Assembly (NCBI GenBank): GCA_947625415.1 | Contig: CANQOG010000008.1 | Location: forward strand, 1-47,328 | DNA: 47,328 nucleotides | Reading direction: 5' to 3' | Source of the DNA: an uncultured Clostridia bacterium | GTDB taxonomy: Bacteria > Bacillota > Clostridia > TANB77 > CAG-508 | Shown here: piece after piece, positions 29,637 through 40,067 of the stretch | How positions within the stretch are numbered: position 1 is the stretch's first letter | Layout of the letters: the number at the start of each line of letters is the position of its first letter | The notes under the pieces: model-generated | The model's input: the letters and a program-made list of their open reading frames with translations, nothing else | The model's database searches: none | Told to the model about the DNA's origin: nothing | Translations under genes and position numbers: made by a program

Positions 29637-30080
29637 TTGAAAGAAGAAAAAAGTAATGTTAACAATAAGTTAATAATAATTTTGTTAATAATATTAATGA
29701 TTGCTATAATTGGTTTTTGCATATTAATTTTTTTAGATAAAATTCTTCCTGTAAATCTTGATACAAAAGGATTTAAGACTGATGAATCTGGTGAATTGTG
29801 TATGATAAATAATATTTCAGATTATGGAAATAATTACAAGATAGAAGGAAAATTCTTAAAAGATGACGTAGAAACTTATGAATTGTATATATCAGTAAAA
29901 AATCCAAATGAAAAAACAAAATATTATAGAACTCAAATTGATAAAGCTGAAAATGAATTCATATCTGTAATTAGAAAAAATAATATAAATGAAAATAGCA
30001 AACTAGGCTTAGTATATATGTGTGATGAAGAAAAGCTATTAATAGAATCAGATAAAGGTTTGGGAGGAAAAAATGAATAA
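29637..30080 (+). CDS. Small single-span membrane protein, unknown function
   Basis: 147 aa. TTG start at 29637, ten bases after AGGAGG (29621-29626). One strongly hydrophobic N-terminal span (about residues 10-34), then a beta-rich extracytoplasmic domain of about 110 residues (ISDYGNNYKIEGKFLKDD). No family recognised. Its end overlaps the ATG of the next gene by eight bases, so it is translated with the DUF6056-like protein and probably works with it in glycan assembly. Confidence 0.65.
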   Translation: MKEEKSNVNNKLIIILLIILMIAIIGFCILIFLDKILPVNLDTKGFKTDESGELCMINNISDYGNNYKIEGKFLKDDVETYELYISVKNPNEKTKYYRTQIDKAENEFISVIRKNNINENSKLGLVYMCDEEKLLIESDKGLGGKNE

Positions 30081-31422
30081 AATAAAAAAAATAGTAAACT
30101 CAAAAATATTTCCTTTTATAATTTTATTTGTAGTTATGCTTTCACTTTCTACATTTAAGAAAACATATATGAATGATGATAATTATTTTGGAACGGTTTT
30201 ACTTAAAGGAAGTGGACCATTACCAGAAATATCTACGATGTCAGAATTTATAGATTTTAGATATAATTTATGGACATCAAGAGTGATAATAGAATTTTTT
30301 ACGGTTTTATTTTCAACAAAATTAGGAATGGTTTGGAGAATTTTAGATGCTTTAGTATATGCTATTATGGCTTATTCAATTAAAAGAGTATTTATTGGAA
30401 CTAAAGATGATAAAACTCTTAATTGGATAATTGTATTTCTTGTTTTGATGATTCCAAACTTTATGATAAAAGAAGCTGGATATATTGCCACATCTTTAAA
30501 CTATACTTGGCCAATTGCTTTTGGATTAGTATCACTTATTCCAATTAGAAAGTGTTTAGATGGTGAAAAAATTAGATGGTTTGAATATTTAATTTATTTG
30601 CCTTTATGTGTTTATGCTGATAATGCAGAATTAGTTTGTGCATGTATTTTAGCTGTTTATCTAATATTTACTATATATTTGGCAATTAAGAAGAAACTAA
30701 AACCAATAATAATATTGATTTTAATTCTTTCTATTCTTAGTATGATATTTATAATGAGATGTCCGGGAAATGCTCAAAGAACAAAAGTTGAAACAATATC
30801 AAAATTTAGTGATTATAATAATATATCTACTTTAGATAAAGTTGTTATGGGAGTAATTTCTACAATAAATTATTATTTTATTAACTTTAATATAGTATAT
30901 TTTACTTTTACACTTATTATGATGATAATTATTTTTAAGAAATATGATAATATTTTATATAAAGTAATTGGAGCGCTTCCATTTGTAATGGGAATAATGT
31001 TTACAGTTGTTTCTACAATAGTTCCTACTAATTCTGGTGGACATATTTTTATGTTTGAGGAATTTTATGAATATACAAAATCAGATAGTGTATATGTTAA
31101 TTTAGAAAACTTTAATGTTGTCGAAACATATCTTCCTATTATAATAGATTGTTTAAGTATTGGATTTTTATTTATTTCACTATATTTAGTGTTAGGAAAT
31201 AGCAAAACTACTTTAGTTTCTATTTTAGCTCTTGGAGCAGGGCTATGCAGTAAAGCTATTATGGGCTTTATGCCAACAGTTTTTGCTTCTGGTTATAGAA
31301 CGCAATTTATTTTTATAGTAATGATGATAGCTTTAATAGTAATGATATTAGACAAGCAAGATAAAAAATTTAGAGATATTTTATTAAATTTATTAATAAT
31401 TTTTGCAATTTTATTTAAATAA
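30073..31422 (+). CDS. Polytopic membrane protein resembling GtrC/DUF6056-type glycosyltransferases
   Basis: 449 aa with about eleven membrane spans. An early YMNDDNYF motif after the first span, on the outer side, recalls the acidic D-D/E motif of GT-C-like glycan enzymes, and the extracytoplasmic loop VDFRYNLWTSR-like DFRYNLWTSRVIIEFF matches what I remember of DUF6056 proteins. It probably transfers sugars from polyprenyl phosphate outside the membrane, which fits a GtrB-like gene just upstream. Family assignment is tentative. No in-frame CGG. Confidence 0.6.
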   Translation: MNKIKKIVNSKIFPFIILFVVMLSLSTFKKTYMNDDNYFGTVLLKGSGPLPEISTMSEFIDFRYNLWTSRVIIEFFTVLFSTKLGMVWRILDALVYAIMAYSIKRVFIGTKDDKTLNWIIVFLVLMIPNFMIKEAGYIATSLNYTWPIAFGLVSLIPIRKCLDGEKIRWFEYLIYLPLCVYADNAELVCACILAVYLIFTIYLAIKKKLKPIIILILILSILSMIFIMRCPGNAQRTKVETISKFSDYNNISTLDKVVMGVISTINYYFINFNIVYFTFTLIMMIIIFKKYDNILYKVIGALPFVMGIMFTVVSTIVPTNSGGHIFMFEEFYEYTKSDSVYVNLENFNVVETYLPIIIDCLSIGFLFISLYLVLGNSKTTLVSILALGAGLCSKAIMGFMPTVFASGYRTQFIFIVMMIALIVMILDKQDKKFRDILLNLLIIFAILFK

Positions 31423-31445
31423 TAGTTATAATTTTAGGAGATAAT

Positions 31446-32234
31446 ATGAATTTTTTTAAAACTTTAATCCAAAATAGAAAAACAATTTTTAAACTTGGAA
31501 AAAATGACTTCAGAAACAGATATGCAAATGCAAGTCTGGGAGCTTTATGGGGATTTTTACAACCATTTGTATTTATGATGACATATGTAATAGTATTTCA
31601 ATATATTATGCATACTGGAAGTTCTGGAATATATCCATATTCAGTTTGGTTTTTGCCTGGAATGGCTATTTGGATGTTTTGCAATGATGCGATTATGCAA
31701 TCAAGTAATTCAATTAGAATATATAGTTATTTAGTAAAAAAAGTAGTTTTTCCAGTTGATATAATTCCAGTTATTACTTTAGTTTCATCAAGCATGGTTG
31801 GATTATTTTTAATTTTAATAGCCTGTGGAGTTGGAATTGCTTTTGGATTTCCACCAAATATATTAAATTTGATTTATATAATTTTTTGTATATATTGTTT
31901 TATTATAGCTTTTACAAGACTTACTTCAGCATTAACTACTTTAGTTCCAGATTTTGTTCAATTATTATCTATTGCAATGCAATTATTTATGTGGTTTACG
32001 CCAATAGTTTGGAACTTAAATATGATTCATGGAAAGTTAGTTGCGGTGTTTAAAGCTATGCCTTTTACATATTTAGTTGAAGGAATGAGACAAGCTTTTA
32101 TGGAATCTTCTACAATAATTACAGAGCATCATGGATTATTTACAATAATTTTTTGGACTATAACAATATTTTTGTTTATATTTGGAAACTATGTGTTTAA
32201 AAAGAGTAAGAAAGATTTTGCAGACGTTCTTTAA
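31446..32234 (+). CDS. wzm: ABC-2 polysaccharide export permease (Wzm/TagG-like)
   Basis: 262 aa with six spans. N-terminal FRNRYANASLGALWGFLQP is the ABC-2 polysaccharide permease signature, and the C-terminal half has FVQLLSIAMQLFMWFTPIVW and MPFTYLVEGMRQAF. It forms the channel for the ATPase Wzt, encoded one gene downstream, and exports the undecaprenyl-linked glycan. TAGGAG precedes the ATG. No in-frame CGG. Confidence 0.93.
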   Translation: MNFFKTLIQNRKTIFKLGKNDFRNRYANASLGALWGFLQPFVFMMTYVIVFQYIMHTGSSGIYPYSVWFLPGMAIWMFCNDAIMQSSNSIRIYSYLVKKVVFPVDIIPVITLVSSSMVGLFLILIACGVGIAFGFPPNILNLIYIIFCIYCFIIAFTRLTSALTTLVPDFVQLLSIAMQLFMWFTPIVWNLNMIHGKLVAVFKAMPFTYLVEGMRQAFMESSTIITEHHGLFTIIFWTITIFLFIFGNYVFKKSKKDFADVL

Positions 32235-32248
32235 AAAGAGGGAATTTA

Positions 32249-33382
32249 ATGGAAAAAATAAATATCTTAATGGCAACTTACAATGGTAGACGTTATGTTG
32301 CAAAACAAGTTGAATCAATATTAAATCAAACTTATAATGATTTTAGATTAATAATTTCAGATGATGGGTCAACAGATAGTACAGTTAAGATTTTACAAGA
32401 ATATGAAAAAAGTGATTCTAGAGTCGAAATTTACTGTCATGAAGAAAATCAAGGAACTGTTTCTAATTTTGAATTTTTAATTGGAAAAGTTCGTTCAGAA
32501 TTATTTATGTTTGCTGACCAAGATGATTATTGGGAGCCTGATAAAATAGAGAAAACTCTAAATAAGATGGAAGAGGAAAATTTAGATTTAGTTTATACAG
32601 ATTTGGAGGTTGTAGATTCTAGATTAAATCAAATTGCACCATCATTTTGGGCTTTAAAGGGTTTAGATTATAGGATAAAAAAATATAATAATTTTGAAAG
32701 CTTATATTTAAATAATTTCATAACTGGTTGTACGATGCTTGTGAAGTCAAAATGGATAAATGAATTTATGCCGTTACCAAAAAACTCAGAATATATTTTA
32801 CATGATTATTGGGTTTCATTAATAATTAGCCAAAAAGGAAAAATTGGTTATTTAGATGAAACAACTGTTAAATATAGGCAGCATAAAAGTAATAGTATTG
32901 GAACAAAGACTAAATCAGAGCAACTAAAAACATTTGATGAAATAAGAGAGTTGTTTATAAATGTTAAACTAGACCATTTTAAGACTTTTATTCAAAATGA
33001 AAATAAGTTTACTTCTAATTCGTATAAACAATTAAATAAGAAAGCTTTAAAATATTACGAAGATTTAAAAGAAGTAAAGAAATTTACACTAAAAAACTTA
33101 TTTTTATTTTTTAAATTATATAAATACGAAGCTTTTGATTATAAAATTAAAAATTTTGTAATATTGCATTTACCATGTTTTGCTAGACCATACTTTAAGA
33201 AGTTGAAAGAAAAAAAAGAATTAGAAGAATCTTTGAAAATGAAGGAAGAGTTGGAAGCAAAAATTGAAAGAAAAAGGAAAGCAAGTGAGAGAAAAGCAGA
33301 AAAACTAAAAAAAGAAGAAATTAGGGAAAAGAAAAATTTAGAAAAAAATAATAAACAAGTAAAATCGAAAAAACAAAATTAA
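32249..33382 (+). CDS. GT2 glycosyltransferase (rhamnosyltransferase-like) with Lys/Glu-rich tail
   Basis: 377 aa. Core: INILMATYNGRRYVAKQVES, ILNQTYNDFRLIISDDGSTD, and FADQDDYWEPDKIEKTL (DQDD). This pattern is typical of rhamnosyltransferases of RfbF type. Residues after about 310 form a highly charged Lys/Glu/Arg helix of ~65 residues that may bind the membrane or a partner. It lies between permease and ATPase genes of the exporter, so it should act on the same glycan. Confidence 0.88.
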   Translation: MEKINILMATYNGRRYVAKQVESILNQTYNDFRLIISDDGSTDSTVKILQEYEKSDSRVEIYCHEENQGTVSNFEFLIGKVRSELFMFADQDDYWEPDKIEKTLNKMEEENLDLVYTDLEVVDSRLNQIAPSFWALKGLDYRIKKYNNFESLYLNNFITGCTMLVKSKWINEFMPLPKNSEYILHDYWVSLIISQKGKIGYLDETTVKYRQHKSNSIGTKTKSEQLKTFDEIRELFINVKLDHFKTFIQNENKFTSNSYKQLNKKALKYYEDLKEVKKFTLKNLFLFFKLYKYEAFDYKIKNFVILHLPCFARPYFKKLKEKKELEESLKMKEELEAKIERKRKASERKAEKLKKEEIREKKNLEKNNKQVKSKKQN

Positions 33383-33398
33383 AGGAGTATTAAAAATA

Positions 33399-34700
33399 AT
33401 GGCTCAAAAAAATACAGACGAAGCTGTAATAAAGATTAGTAACCTTATAAAAGAATATAAAATGTTTGATAGAAAGATAGATAGATTAATTGAAGCAGTT
33501 GTTCCAAAATGTAAAAAACATAAAATTTTTAGAGCAATGGATGAACTTAATCTAGAGGTGAAAAAAGGAGAAGTACTTGGAATTTTAGGAAAAAATGGTG
33601 CTGGAAAATCTACTCTTTTAAAAATGATTACAGGTGTTACTTTTCCAACTTCAGGAGAAATAAAAGTAAATGGAAAGATAAGTTCGCTTTTAGAGCTTGG
33701 AGCTGCTTTTAATATGGACTTAACAGGACTTGAAAATATTTATCAGCACGGAGAAGTTATGGGGTTAACTAAAGAACAAATTGATGAGAAAAAAGATGAA
33801 ATTATTGAATTTGCTGATATTGGAGACCATATAAATCAACCAGTAAAAACTTATTCTTCAGGTATGTTTGCAAGACTTGCATTTGCTTGTGCAATAAATG
33901 TTGACCCAGATATTTTAATTGTTGATGAAGTTTTATCAGTTGGTGATATGTCTTTTCAATTAAAATGTTTTAAAAAGTTTGAACAGTTTAAGAAAAATGG
34001 AAAAACAATCCTTTTTGTAACTCATAATATTGGTGATGTTATGAGAAATTGTACAAGAACAATAATTTTAGATAAAGGAAAGAAAATTTTTGATGGAAAT
34101 GTTAAAGCTGGAGTTGATAAATATAAGAAAATTATTGTAGGTCTTGATATTGATAATGAAATAAGCCAAGAAGAAGTTGAAAGAAAAGCTGACCAAGAAG
34201 AAAAATTAAAAGATAAAGAGTCTTGGAGAACTCATTTTGAACTAAATGAAGAAGAACTTATTTATGGAACAAATGCTGTTGATATTATAGATTATGGAGT
34301 ATTTAATAGTAGAGGAGAATATGAAACATTAGTAAAAAATAGTGAACCTGTTACTATCAAAGCAAAAATTAAATTTAACAAAGATATTGAAAATCCTATA
34401 TTTGCTATAAATATAAAAGATTTAACAGGTTTAGAGTATTGTGGAATGAATACAATTTCACATGGTTTAAATACTGGAAATTACAAAAAAGGTGATATTG
34501 CGGTTGTTTCATTTACACAAATAATACCTGTAAAGCCTGGAAAATATACACTTTCATTTGGTTGTACAAAATTTAAAAAGAGTGGAGAGTTAGAGGTTTT
34601 TCAAAGAAGATATGATACGCTTTTTATGGAGGTTATGGCTTATAGAGACTGTTTAGGATTATGTGATTTAGATAGTACAATTAGCTATACAAAAATATAA
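33399..34700 (+). CDS. wzt: ABC polysaccharide exporter ATPase with C-terminal carbohydrate-binding domain (Wzt)
   Basis: 433 aa. ATPase domain: Walker A GILGKNGAGKSTLLKMITG, signature YSSGMFARLAFACAI, Walker B PDILIVDEVLSVGD, and H-loop VTHNIGD. A C-terminal beta-sandwich (about 260-433, GVFNSRGEYETLVKNSEPVT and GMNTISHGLNTGNYKKGDI) matches the Wzt glycan-recognition domain that reads the end of the finished chain. Works with Wzm. The P-loop glycines here are plain GGA/GGT triplets with no recoding. Confidence 0.94.
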   Translation: MAQKNTDEAVIKISNLIKEYKMFDRKIDRLIEAVVPKCKKHKIFRAMDELNLEVKKGEVLGILGKNGAGKSTLLKMITGVTFPTSGEIKVNGKISSLLELGAAFNMDLTGLENIYQHGEVMGLTKEQIDEKKDEIIEFADIGDHINQPVKTYSSGMFARLAFACAINVDPDILIVDEVLSVGDMSFQLKCFKKFEQFKKNGKTILFVTHNIGDVMRNCTRTIILDKGKKIFDGNVKAGVDKYKKIIVGLDIDNEISQEEVERKADQEEKLKDKESWRTHFELNEEELIYGTNAVDIIDYGVFNSRGEYETLVKNSEPVTIKAKIKFNKDIENPIFAINIKDLTGLEYCGMNTISHGLNTGNYKKGDIAVVSFTQIIPVKPGKYTLSFGCTKFKKSGELEVFQRRYDTLFMEVMAYRDCLGLCDLDSTISYTKI

Positions 34701-34717
34701 AAAAGGAGATTTTATAA

Positions 34718-35888
34718 ATGGACCAAAATGAAAAACTAGAATTAACAATCCTTATGCCATGTTTAAATGAAGCAGAAACATTAGAAATTTGTATTAAAAA
34801 AGCTAAAAAGTCATTAGAAAAAAATCATATAAATGGTGAAGTTCTAATTGCTGATAATGGTAGTACAGATGGTTCACAAGAAATTGCAAGACGTAATGGT
34901 GCAAGGGTGATTGATGTACCAAGAAAAGGTTATGGTAGTGCTCTAATTGAAGGAACAAAATCAGCTTTACGGAAAATACTGTATTATGGGTGATGCTGAT
35001 GATAGTTATGATTTTTCAAATATAATGCCATTTGTCGAAAAGTTAAGAGAAGGCTATGAGCTAGTAATGGGAAATCGTTTCAAAGGTGGAATTGAAAAAG
35101 GAGCAATGCCTTGGTCACATAAATACATAGGAACACCAGTAATTTCATTTATTGGAAGATTATTTTATCATTCAAAAATTGGTGACTTTAATTGTGGAAT
35201 GAGAGGATATAATACACAGTCAATTTTAAATTTAGAATTAAAATGTACTGGAATGGAATATGCTTCTGAGATGATAGTTCAAGCAAATCTTAATAATTTA
35301 AAAATTGTTGAAATTCCTACGACTCTTAAGAAAGATGGGCGCTCTAGGCCACCACATTTAAAAAGTTTTTCAGATGGCTGGAGACATTTAAAATTTTTAC
35401 TTTTATATAGTCCAAAATGGTTGTTTTTAATACCTGGGTTAATTTTAATTTTAATTGGTTTAGCTGGAGCTATTATTACAGGTTTTAAAGGATTACATGT
35501 AGGAAGCGCTGTTTTAGGAGTTCATTCAATATTGTATTTTGGAGCAATGGTTGTTGTTGGACTTCAAATGATAATTTTTTCAATATTTGCTAAGGTTTAT
35601 GCTATAAATAGTGGAATGCATCCTAAAAAAGAAAAAACAAGTAAATTGTTAAGTAAAATAACTCTTGAAAAGGTATTATTATTGGGAATATTACTAGGTT
35701 TAATTGGTGTTGGGCTTACAGTTTATGCAATAATTATTTGGAAAAGCAAATCTTGGGGAAAATTAAATCCTGTGGATGTTATGCCAATTACAATTCCAGC
35801 GGTATATTTAATTATTATTGGAATTCAAGTTACATTTACAAGCTTTATTATAGGAATACTTAATATTGAATATAAAAGAAAAGATTAG
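34718..35888 (+). CDS. DPM1-like GT2 glycosyltransferase with four C-terminal spans, one CGG +1 site
   Basis: 389 aa when C is skipped at CGG 34970. The N-terminal half, LTILMPCLNEAETLEICIKK, VLIADNGSTDGSQEIA and RKGYGSALIEGTKSAL, joins across the site to GKYCIMGDADDSYDFSNIMP (DxD), which is the standard continuous core of this family. Four membrane helices follow. It likely makes a polyprenyl-phosphate sugar donor. Unshifted translation stops just after the site, so neither frame alone encodes an enzyme. AAAGGAG precedes the ATG. Confidence 0.92.
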
Positions 35889-35907
35889 ATAAAGTAAAGA
35901 GGAAATA

Positions 35908-36702
35908 ATGATAGATAATTTTAGAGACCATACATTTGTTATTTGCGCTTATAAGGAATCAGAATATCTTGAAGAGGTTATAAAATCACTTTTAGATCAA
36001 ACTATGAAAAGTAATATTGTTATATCAACTTCTACACCAAATGACTATATAAAAAGAATTGCAGAAAAATATAATTTAAACCTTTTTATAAATGAAGGAA
36101 AAAGTGGAATTGGACCTGATTGGAATTTTGCTGTGAGCGTAGCTAAAACTAAATATGTTACTCTTGCTCATCAAGATGATTTATATAGTGAAAATTATAC
36201 AGAAGAGATTTATAAGGCAACAAATAAACACAAAGATATTATAATGATTTTTACAAATCATAAAGAAATTAGAAATGGTCAAATTGCTAGGAAAAATTTA
36301 AATTTAAAAATTAAAGTAATAATGACTTTTCCAATTAGATTTTTTAAGAAATCTAAATTCATTAAAAAGCTAATTTTAAGTTTTGGAAATCCTATTAGTT
36401 GTCCAAGTGTTTGTTTAAATACTGAAATTGTTGGAAAAAGGCCATTCAGAGAAGATATGAATTCTAATATAGATTGGGGAACATGGTTAGACTTTTCTAA
36501 TAAAAAAGGAGCTTTTGTATATTTGAATAAAATTCTTACATTTCATAGAGTTCATTCAGAATCAGAAACTTCAAAATGTATAGGTAGCAATAAAAGAGTT
36601 GAAGAAGATTATGAAATGTTTTGTAGAATTTGGCCAAAATGGTTTGCTAAGTTTATAATGATATTTTATAAATATGCGCAAAATGCTAATTTGAAAGGGT
36701 AA
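35908..36702 (+). CDS. GT2 family glycosyltransferase
   Basis: 264 aa, short GT2 fold without membrane spans: HTFVICAYKESEYLEEVIKS, LLDQTMKSNIVISTSTPNDY, GIGPDWNFAVSVAKTKYVTL and AHQDDLYSENYTEEIY (acidic metal site). The usual DDGS is replaced by STSTPND, so the donor site is divergent. Part of the polysaccharide operon: the next gene begins three bases later. No in-frame CGG. Confidence 0.8.
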   Translation: MIDNFRDHTFVICAYKESEYLEEVIKSLLDQTMKSNIVISTSTPNDYIKRIAEKYNLNLFINEGKSGIGPDWNFAVSVAKTKYVTLAHQDDLYSENYTEEIYKATNKHKDIIMIFTNHKEIRNGQIARKNLNLKIKVIMTFPIRFFKKSKFIKKLILSFGNPISCPSVCLNTEIVGKRPFREDMNSNIDWGTWLDFSNKKGAFVYLNKILTFHRVHSESETSKCIGSNKRVEEDYEMFCRIWPKWFAKFIMIFYKYAQNANLKG

Positions 36703-36704
36703 AT

Positions 36705-38394
36705 ATGTTAGAAAAAATCAAAAAATATAAATTTGTGATAGGAATCATTTTTATAAGTTTAGTTTATTTGATATTAACAAGTGTTCAAAATCCACAATGC
36801 TATTATTATGCTGGTTCAGACGATTATCTTATATTACATGAAGCAAAAAGCTTATTAGATTTTAAGTGGATGGGGCATTTTTGGGGAAGAACATTATCAA
36901 AAGGACCTGGCGCTCAGATATTTATAGCAATAGCAAATGTAATTCGGATTAACCCTTCTTCAAGCTCAATTTTTGCTATATTTGGGTGGAGCAATATTAT
37001 TTGTTCATGTCCTTAAAAAGGTTATAAAAAGTGATTTTGTGAGACTTATTGTTTTTGTGGTTATTTTGTTTAATCCTGTAATGTATAATATTAGTCTTTT
37101 GAGAATTTATAGAGATAGTGTTAATTCTTCTTTTTTATTATATATGATATCTTTTGCGTTTGGAATATTTTTTAATTATAAAGAAAATATAAAAAAAATA
37201 TTACCATATATGTTTGGATTTGGAATTTTTGCTACATGGATGGCAATAACTCGTGAAGAGGCTATTTGGATAGCACCATTTACAATAGGAAGTTCAGTTA
37301 TCACAAGTTTATTTATAATATTTGATAAGCAATGTTTAGAAAAGAAAAAGAAAATACTTTTATATTTAATACCCATTTTTATCTATTTAATAGCAATTTT
37401 TGTAATTTGTATATTTAATAAAATTGCTTATGGGGAATTTGTTAGAATAGAGCAAAATTCAAAAGCATATAAAGATTTTATAAAAGCTATTTCAAATGTT
37501 GATGTTGAAAATAGAGTACTTACAGTTGATGTTCCTTATGAGGCAAGAGAAAAACTATATGAAGTAAGTCCAAGTTTTGCTGAGTTAAGAGAAAGTATAG
37601 AAACTGATGAGCCAGAGCGTAGTTTTAAATTATATGGTGATATTCCAGATGATATTGAAAATGGCTGGTTTATGTGGGCAATTTTTGGAGCTCTTGATGA
37701 AAAAGAAGAATATTCTAGAGATTTAAAAACATTAAATAATTATTTTAGAAAAGTAACTGATGAAATAAATGAAGCTTATAGTGATGGCAGACTAAAAGAA
37801 GAGGATAATCCTATTTCTATTTTAGACAAAGAGAATTTAGAATTACTTTTTAAAAATTTAAGAGAAGCTTTTGAATTTCAGGTTGAGCTTAAAGAGAATG
37901 AATTAAAAAGTAAACCAGATAGTTTTGAAGATGAAAAAAATTCTGATGTTTTAATTGAAAGAAAAGATGAATTTTATGAGATTATAGGTGGTTCTCCTAC
38001 AAATAATTTAACTTATAATTATAAATCAGACAATATGAAAATTGAGACTTTAACAAAAATTTCAAAAGTTTATCAAAGTTTAAGTAAACCAGCGTTTTAT
38101 TTAGGAATTATAATTTATTTATTGATGATAATAAGATTTTTCTTTGTAAAACCAAAGTTTGGTAATTATAAAGAATTGATAATTTTGACAAGCTTAATAA
38201 TGTTATATTTTATAAGATTAGTAGTTATAGCTTATGTTGATACAAAATTATGTGATGCAATTAATATGATGTACTTAAGTTCAACATATAGTTTACAGTT
38301 TGGATTTGAAATTTTGAGTATAATTTTTGGTATTACAGAATTTATAAGACTTATAAAGGGGATTAAGAATGTTAGAAAAGTTAAAGAAGTATAA
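36705..38394 (+). CDS. Large polytopic membrane protein, copy 1 of tandem duplicate, one CGG +1 site
   Basis: 562 aa with C skipped at CGG 36945. N-terminal span (MLEKIKKYKFVIGIIFISLV), SSDDYLILHEAKSLLDFKWM-like AGSDDYLILHEAKSLLDF, KGPGAQIFIAIANVIGLTLL (site), several further spans, a large soluble loop of about 180 residues (37430-38030) and three C-terminal spans. The D-D-Y motif outside after the first span suggests a GT-C-like glycan enzyme, but no family is certain. It is about half to two-thirds identical by eye to the next gene. Its last 26 bases overlap that gene. Confidence 0.75.
36945..36948 (+). other. CGGA recoding site shared by the tandem paralogs (copy 1)
   Basis: The codon after ANVI. 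The same site occurs at 38609 in copy 2, after VNFI, although the flanking DNA has diverged. Both give Gly followed by L/I-T and then HFLLYLGG or QFLLYLGG. Confidence 0.82.
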
Positions 38395-40067
38395 ATTTTT
38401 AATAGGAATAATCTTGATAAGCTTAATCTATATAATATTAACAAGTGTTCAAAATCCTAATTTTGCTTATGAAGCAAATGATGATGACTATTTCGTTTTG
38501 TCTTCTGCAGAATCAATATTGAATTCTAAATGGTTAGGTAGTTTTTCAGCTAAAACTTTATCAAAAGGACCTGGTGCTCCTATATATTTAGCAATAGTAA
38601 ATTTCATTCGGAATAACGTTTACACAAGATCATTTTTTACTTTATTTAGGTGGTGTAATTTTACTTGCTTATGTTTTGAGAAAGGTCATAAAAAATGATT
38701 TTGTAAATTTACTTGTATTTACTGTTGTTTTATTTAATCCAGTAATGTATAGTTTTCATTTGTTAAGAGTATATAGAGATGGATTATATTCATCATGTAT
38801 GTTATATGTAATTGCTTGTATATTTGGAATTTTTTTAAATTATAAAGAAAATATAAAAAAAATAATTCCATATATGATAGGATTTGGAATTTTTGCAACA
38901 CTTATGGCAATAACCAGAGAAGAAACTATTTGGATAGCGCCATTTACAATAGGAAGCTCATTTATTACAAGTTTATTTATAGTATTTGATAAAGAATGTA
39001 AAGAAAAGTTAAAAAAAATTCTTTTATATTTAATACCAATTTCAATATATTTAGTTATAATTCTAATAATTTGCATTATTAATAAATCTAAATATGGAGA
39101 ATTTATTAGAATTGAAGAAAATTCTAAGGCATATAGAGATTTTATAAAAGCTATTTCAAGCGTTGATGTGGAAGAGCCTAATATAAGAGTTCCAGTATCA
39201 AAAGAAGCTAGACAAAAATTATATGAGGTAAGTCCTTCTTTTGCAAAATTAAAAGATTATTTAGATAACAATGAAATAAATAATTGGGAAGAATATGGAG
39301 TAGTAGAAGGAGAAATTGAAGACGGCTGGATAATGTGGGCTATATTTGATGCTTTAGATAACATTGGATTAACTGACAATGCTAAAATAATGAATGATTA
39401 TTTTAGACAGACAACGAAAGAAATAAATGATGCTTTTGAGGATGGAAGACTAAAAAAAGAAGATAATCCAGCTTCACTATTAGATGAAAAAACTTTAGAT
39501 GAACTTGTAAAAAGTTTTAAAGAGGCTTTTGAATTTCAAGTTAAACTAAAAGAACTTAAAATAAAAATTGATGTTGATAGAGTTTATGTTTATAATGAAA
39601 AACCAGAGCTTCCTGAGGAAAGAGAATGGGAATTTAGAGAGATTACTGGTAATATATCAACAAATTCATTGACTTATAATTACAAAGTAGATAAGATTAA
39701 AATAAAAATTTTAAATATAATTAAAAGTATATATGAAAATTTGAGTAAACCATTATTTTTTATTGGAATTATAATTTATTTATTGTTCATAATAAGATTT
39801 TTCTTTATAAAGCCAAGATTTGAAAACTATAAAGAATTGATAATTTTAACAAGTTTACTTATGTTATATCTCATAAGGTTAGTCGTAATTGCCTATACAA
39901 ATACAGCAAAATTTCCTTCAATTGATGTTATATATTTATCTTCTACTTATAGTATGCAATTTACATTTGAAATATTATCATTAGTTTTTGGAGTAGCTGA
40001 AATATTAACTGGAATAAAAAATTTAAGAAAGAAAATAAAAGGAGGAAAGGGCTACTATGAAGTTTAA
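38369..40067 (+). CDS. Large polytopic membrane protein, copy 2 of tandem duplicate, one CGG +1 site
   Basis: 565 aa with C skipped at CGG 38609. Same layout as the upstream copy: MLEKLKKYKFLIGIILISLI, ANDDDYFVLSSAESIL, SKGPGAPIYLAIVNFIGITF, LLYLGGVILLAYVLRKVIKN, FNPVMYSFHLLRVYRDGLYS, TREETIWIAPFTIGSSFIT, a large soluble loop, and C-terminal spans with FKNYKELIILTSLLMLYLIR-like ENYKELIILTSLLMLYLIRL. Likely a second glycan transferase or polymerase-like factor arising by duplication. The ATG lies inside copy 1's end. Confidence 0.75.

Noticed and set aside
36973-37016. Two overlapping genes at the duplicated membrane proteins
   Set aside because: The overlap is the usual trace of a shift at CGG 36945; the paralog shows the joined sequence.
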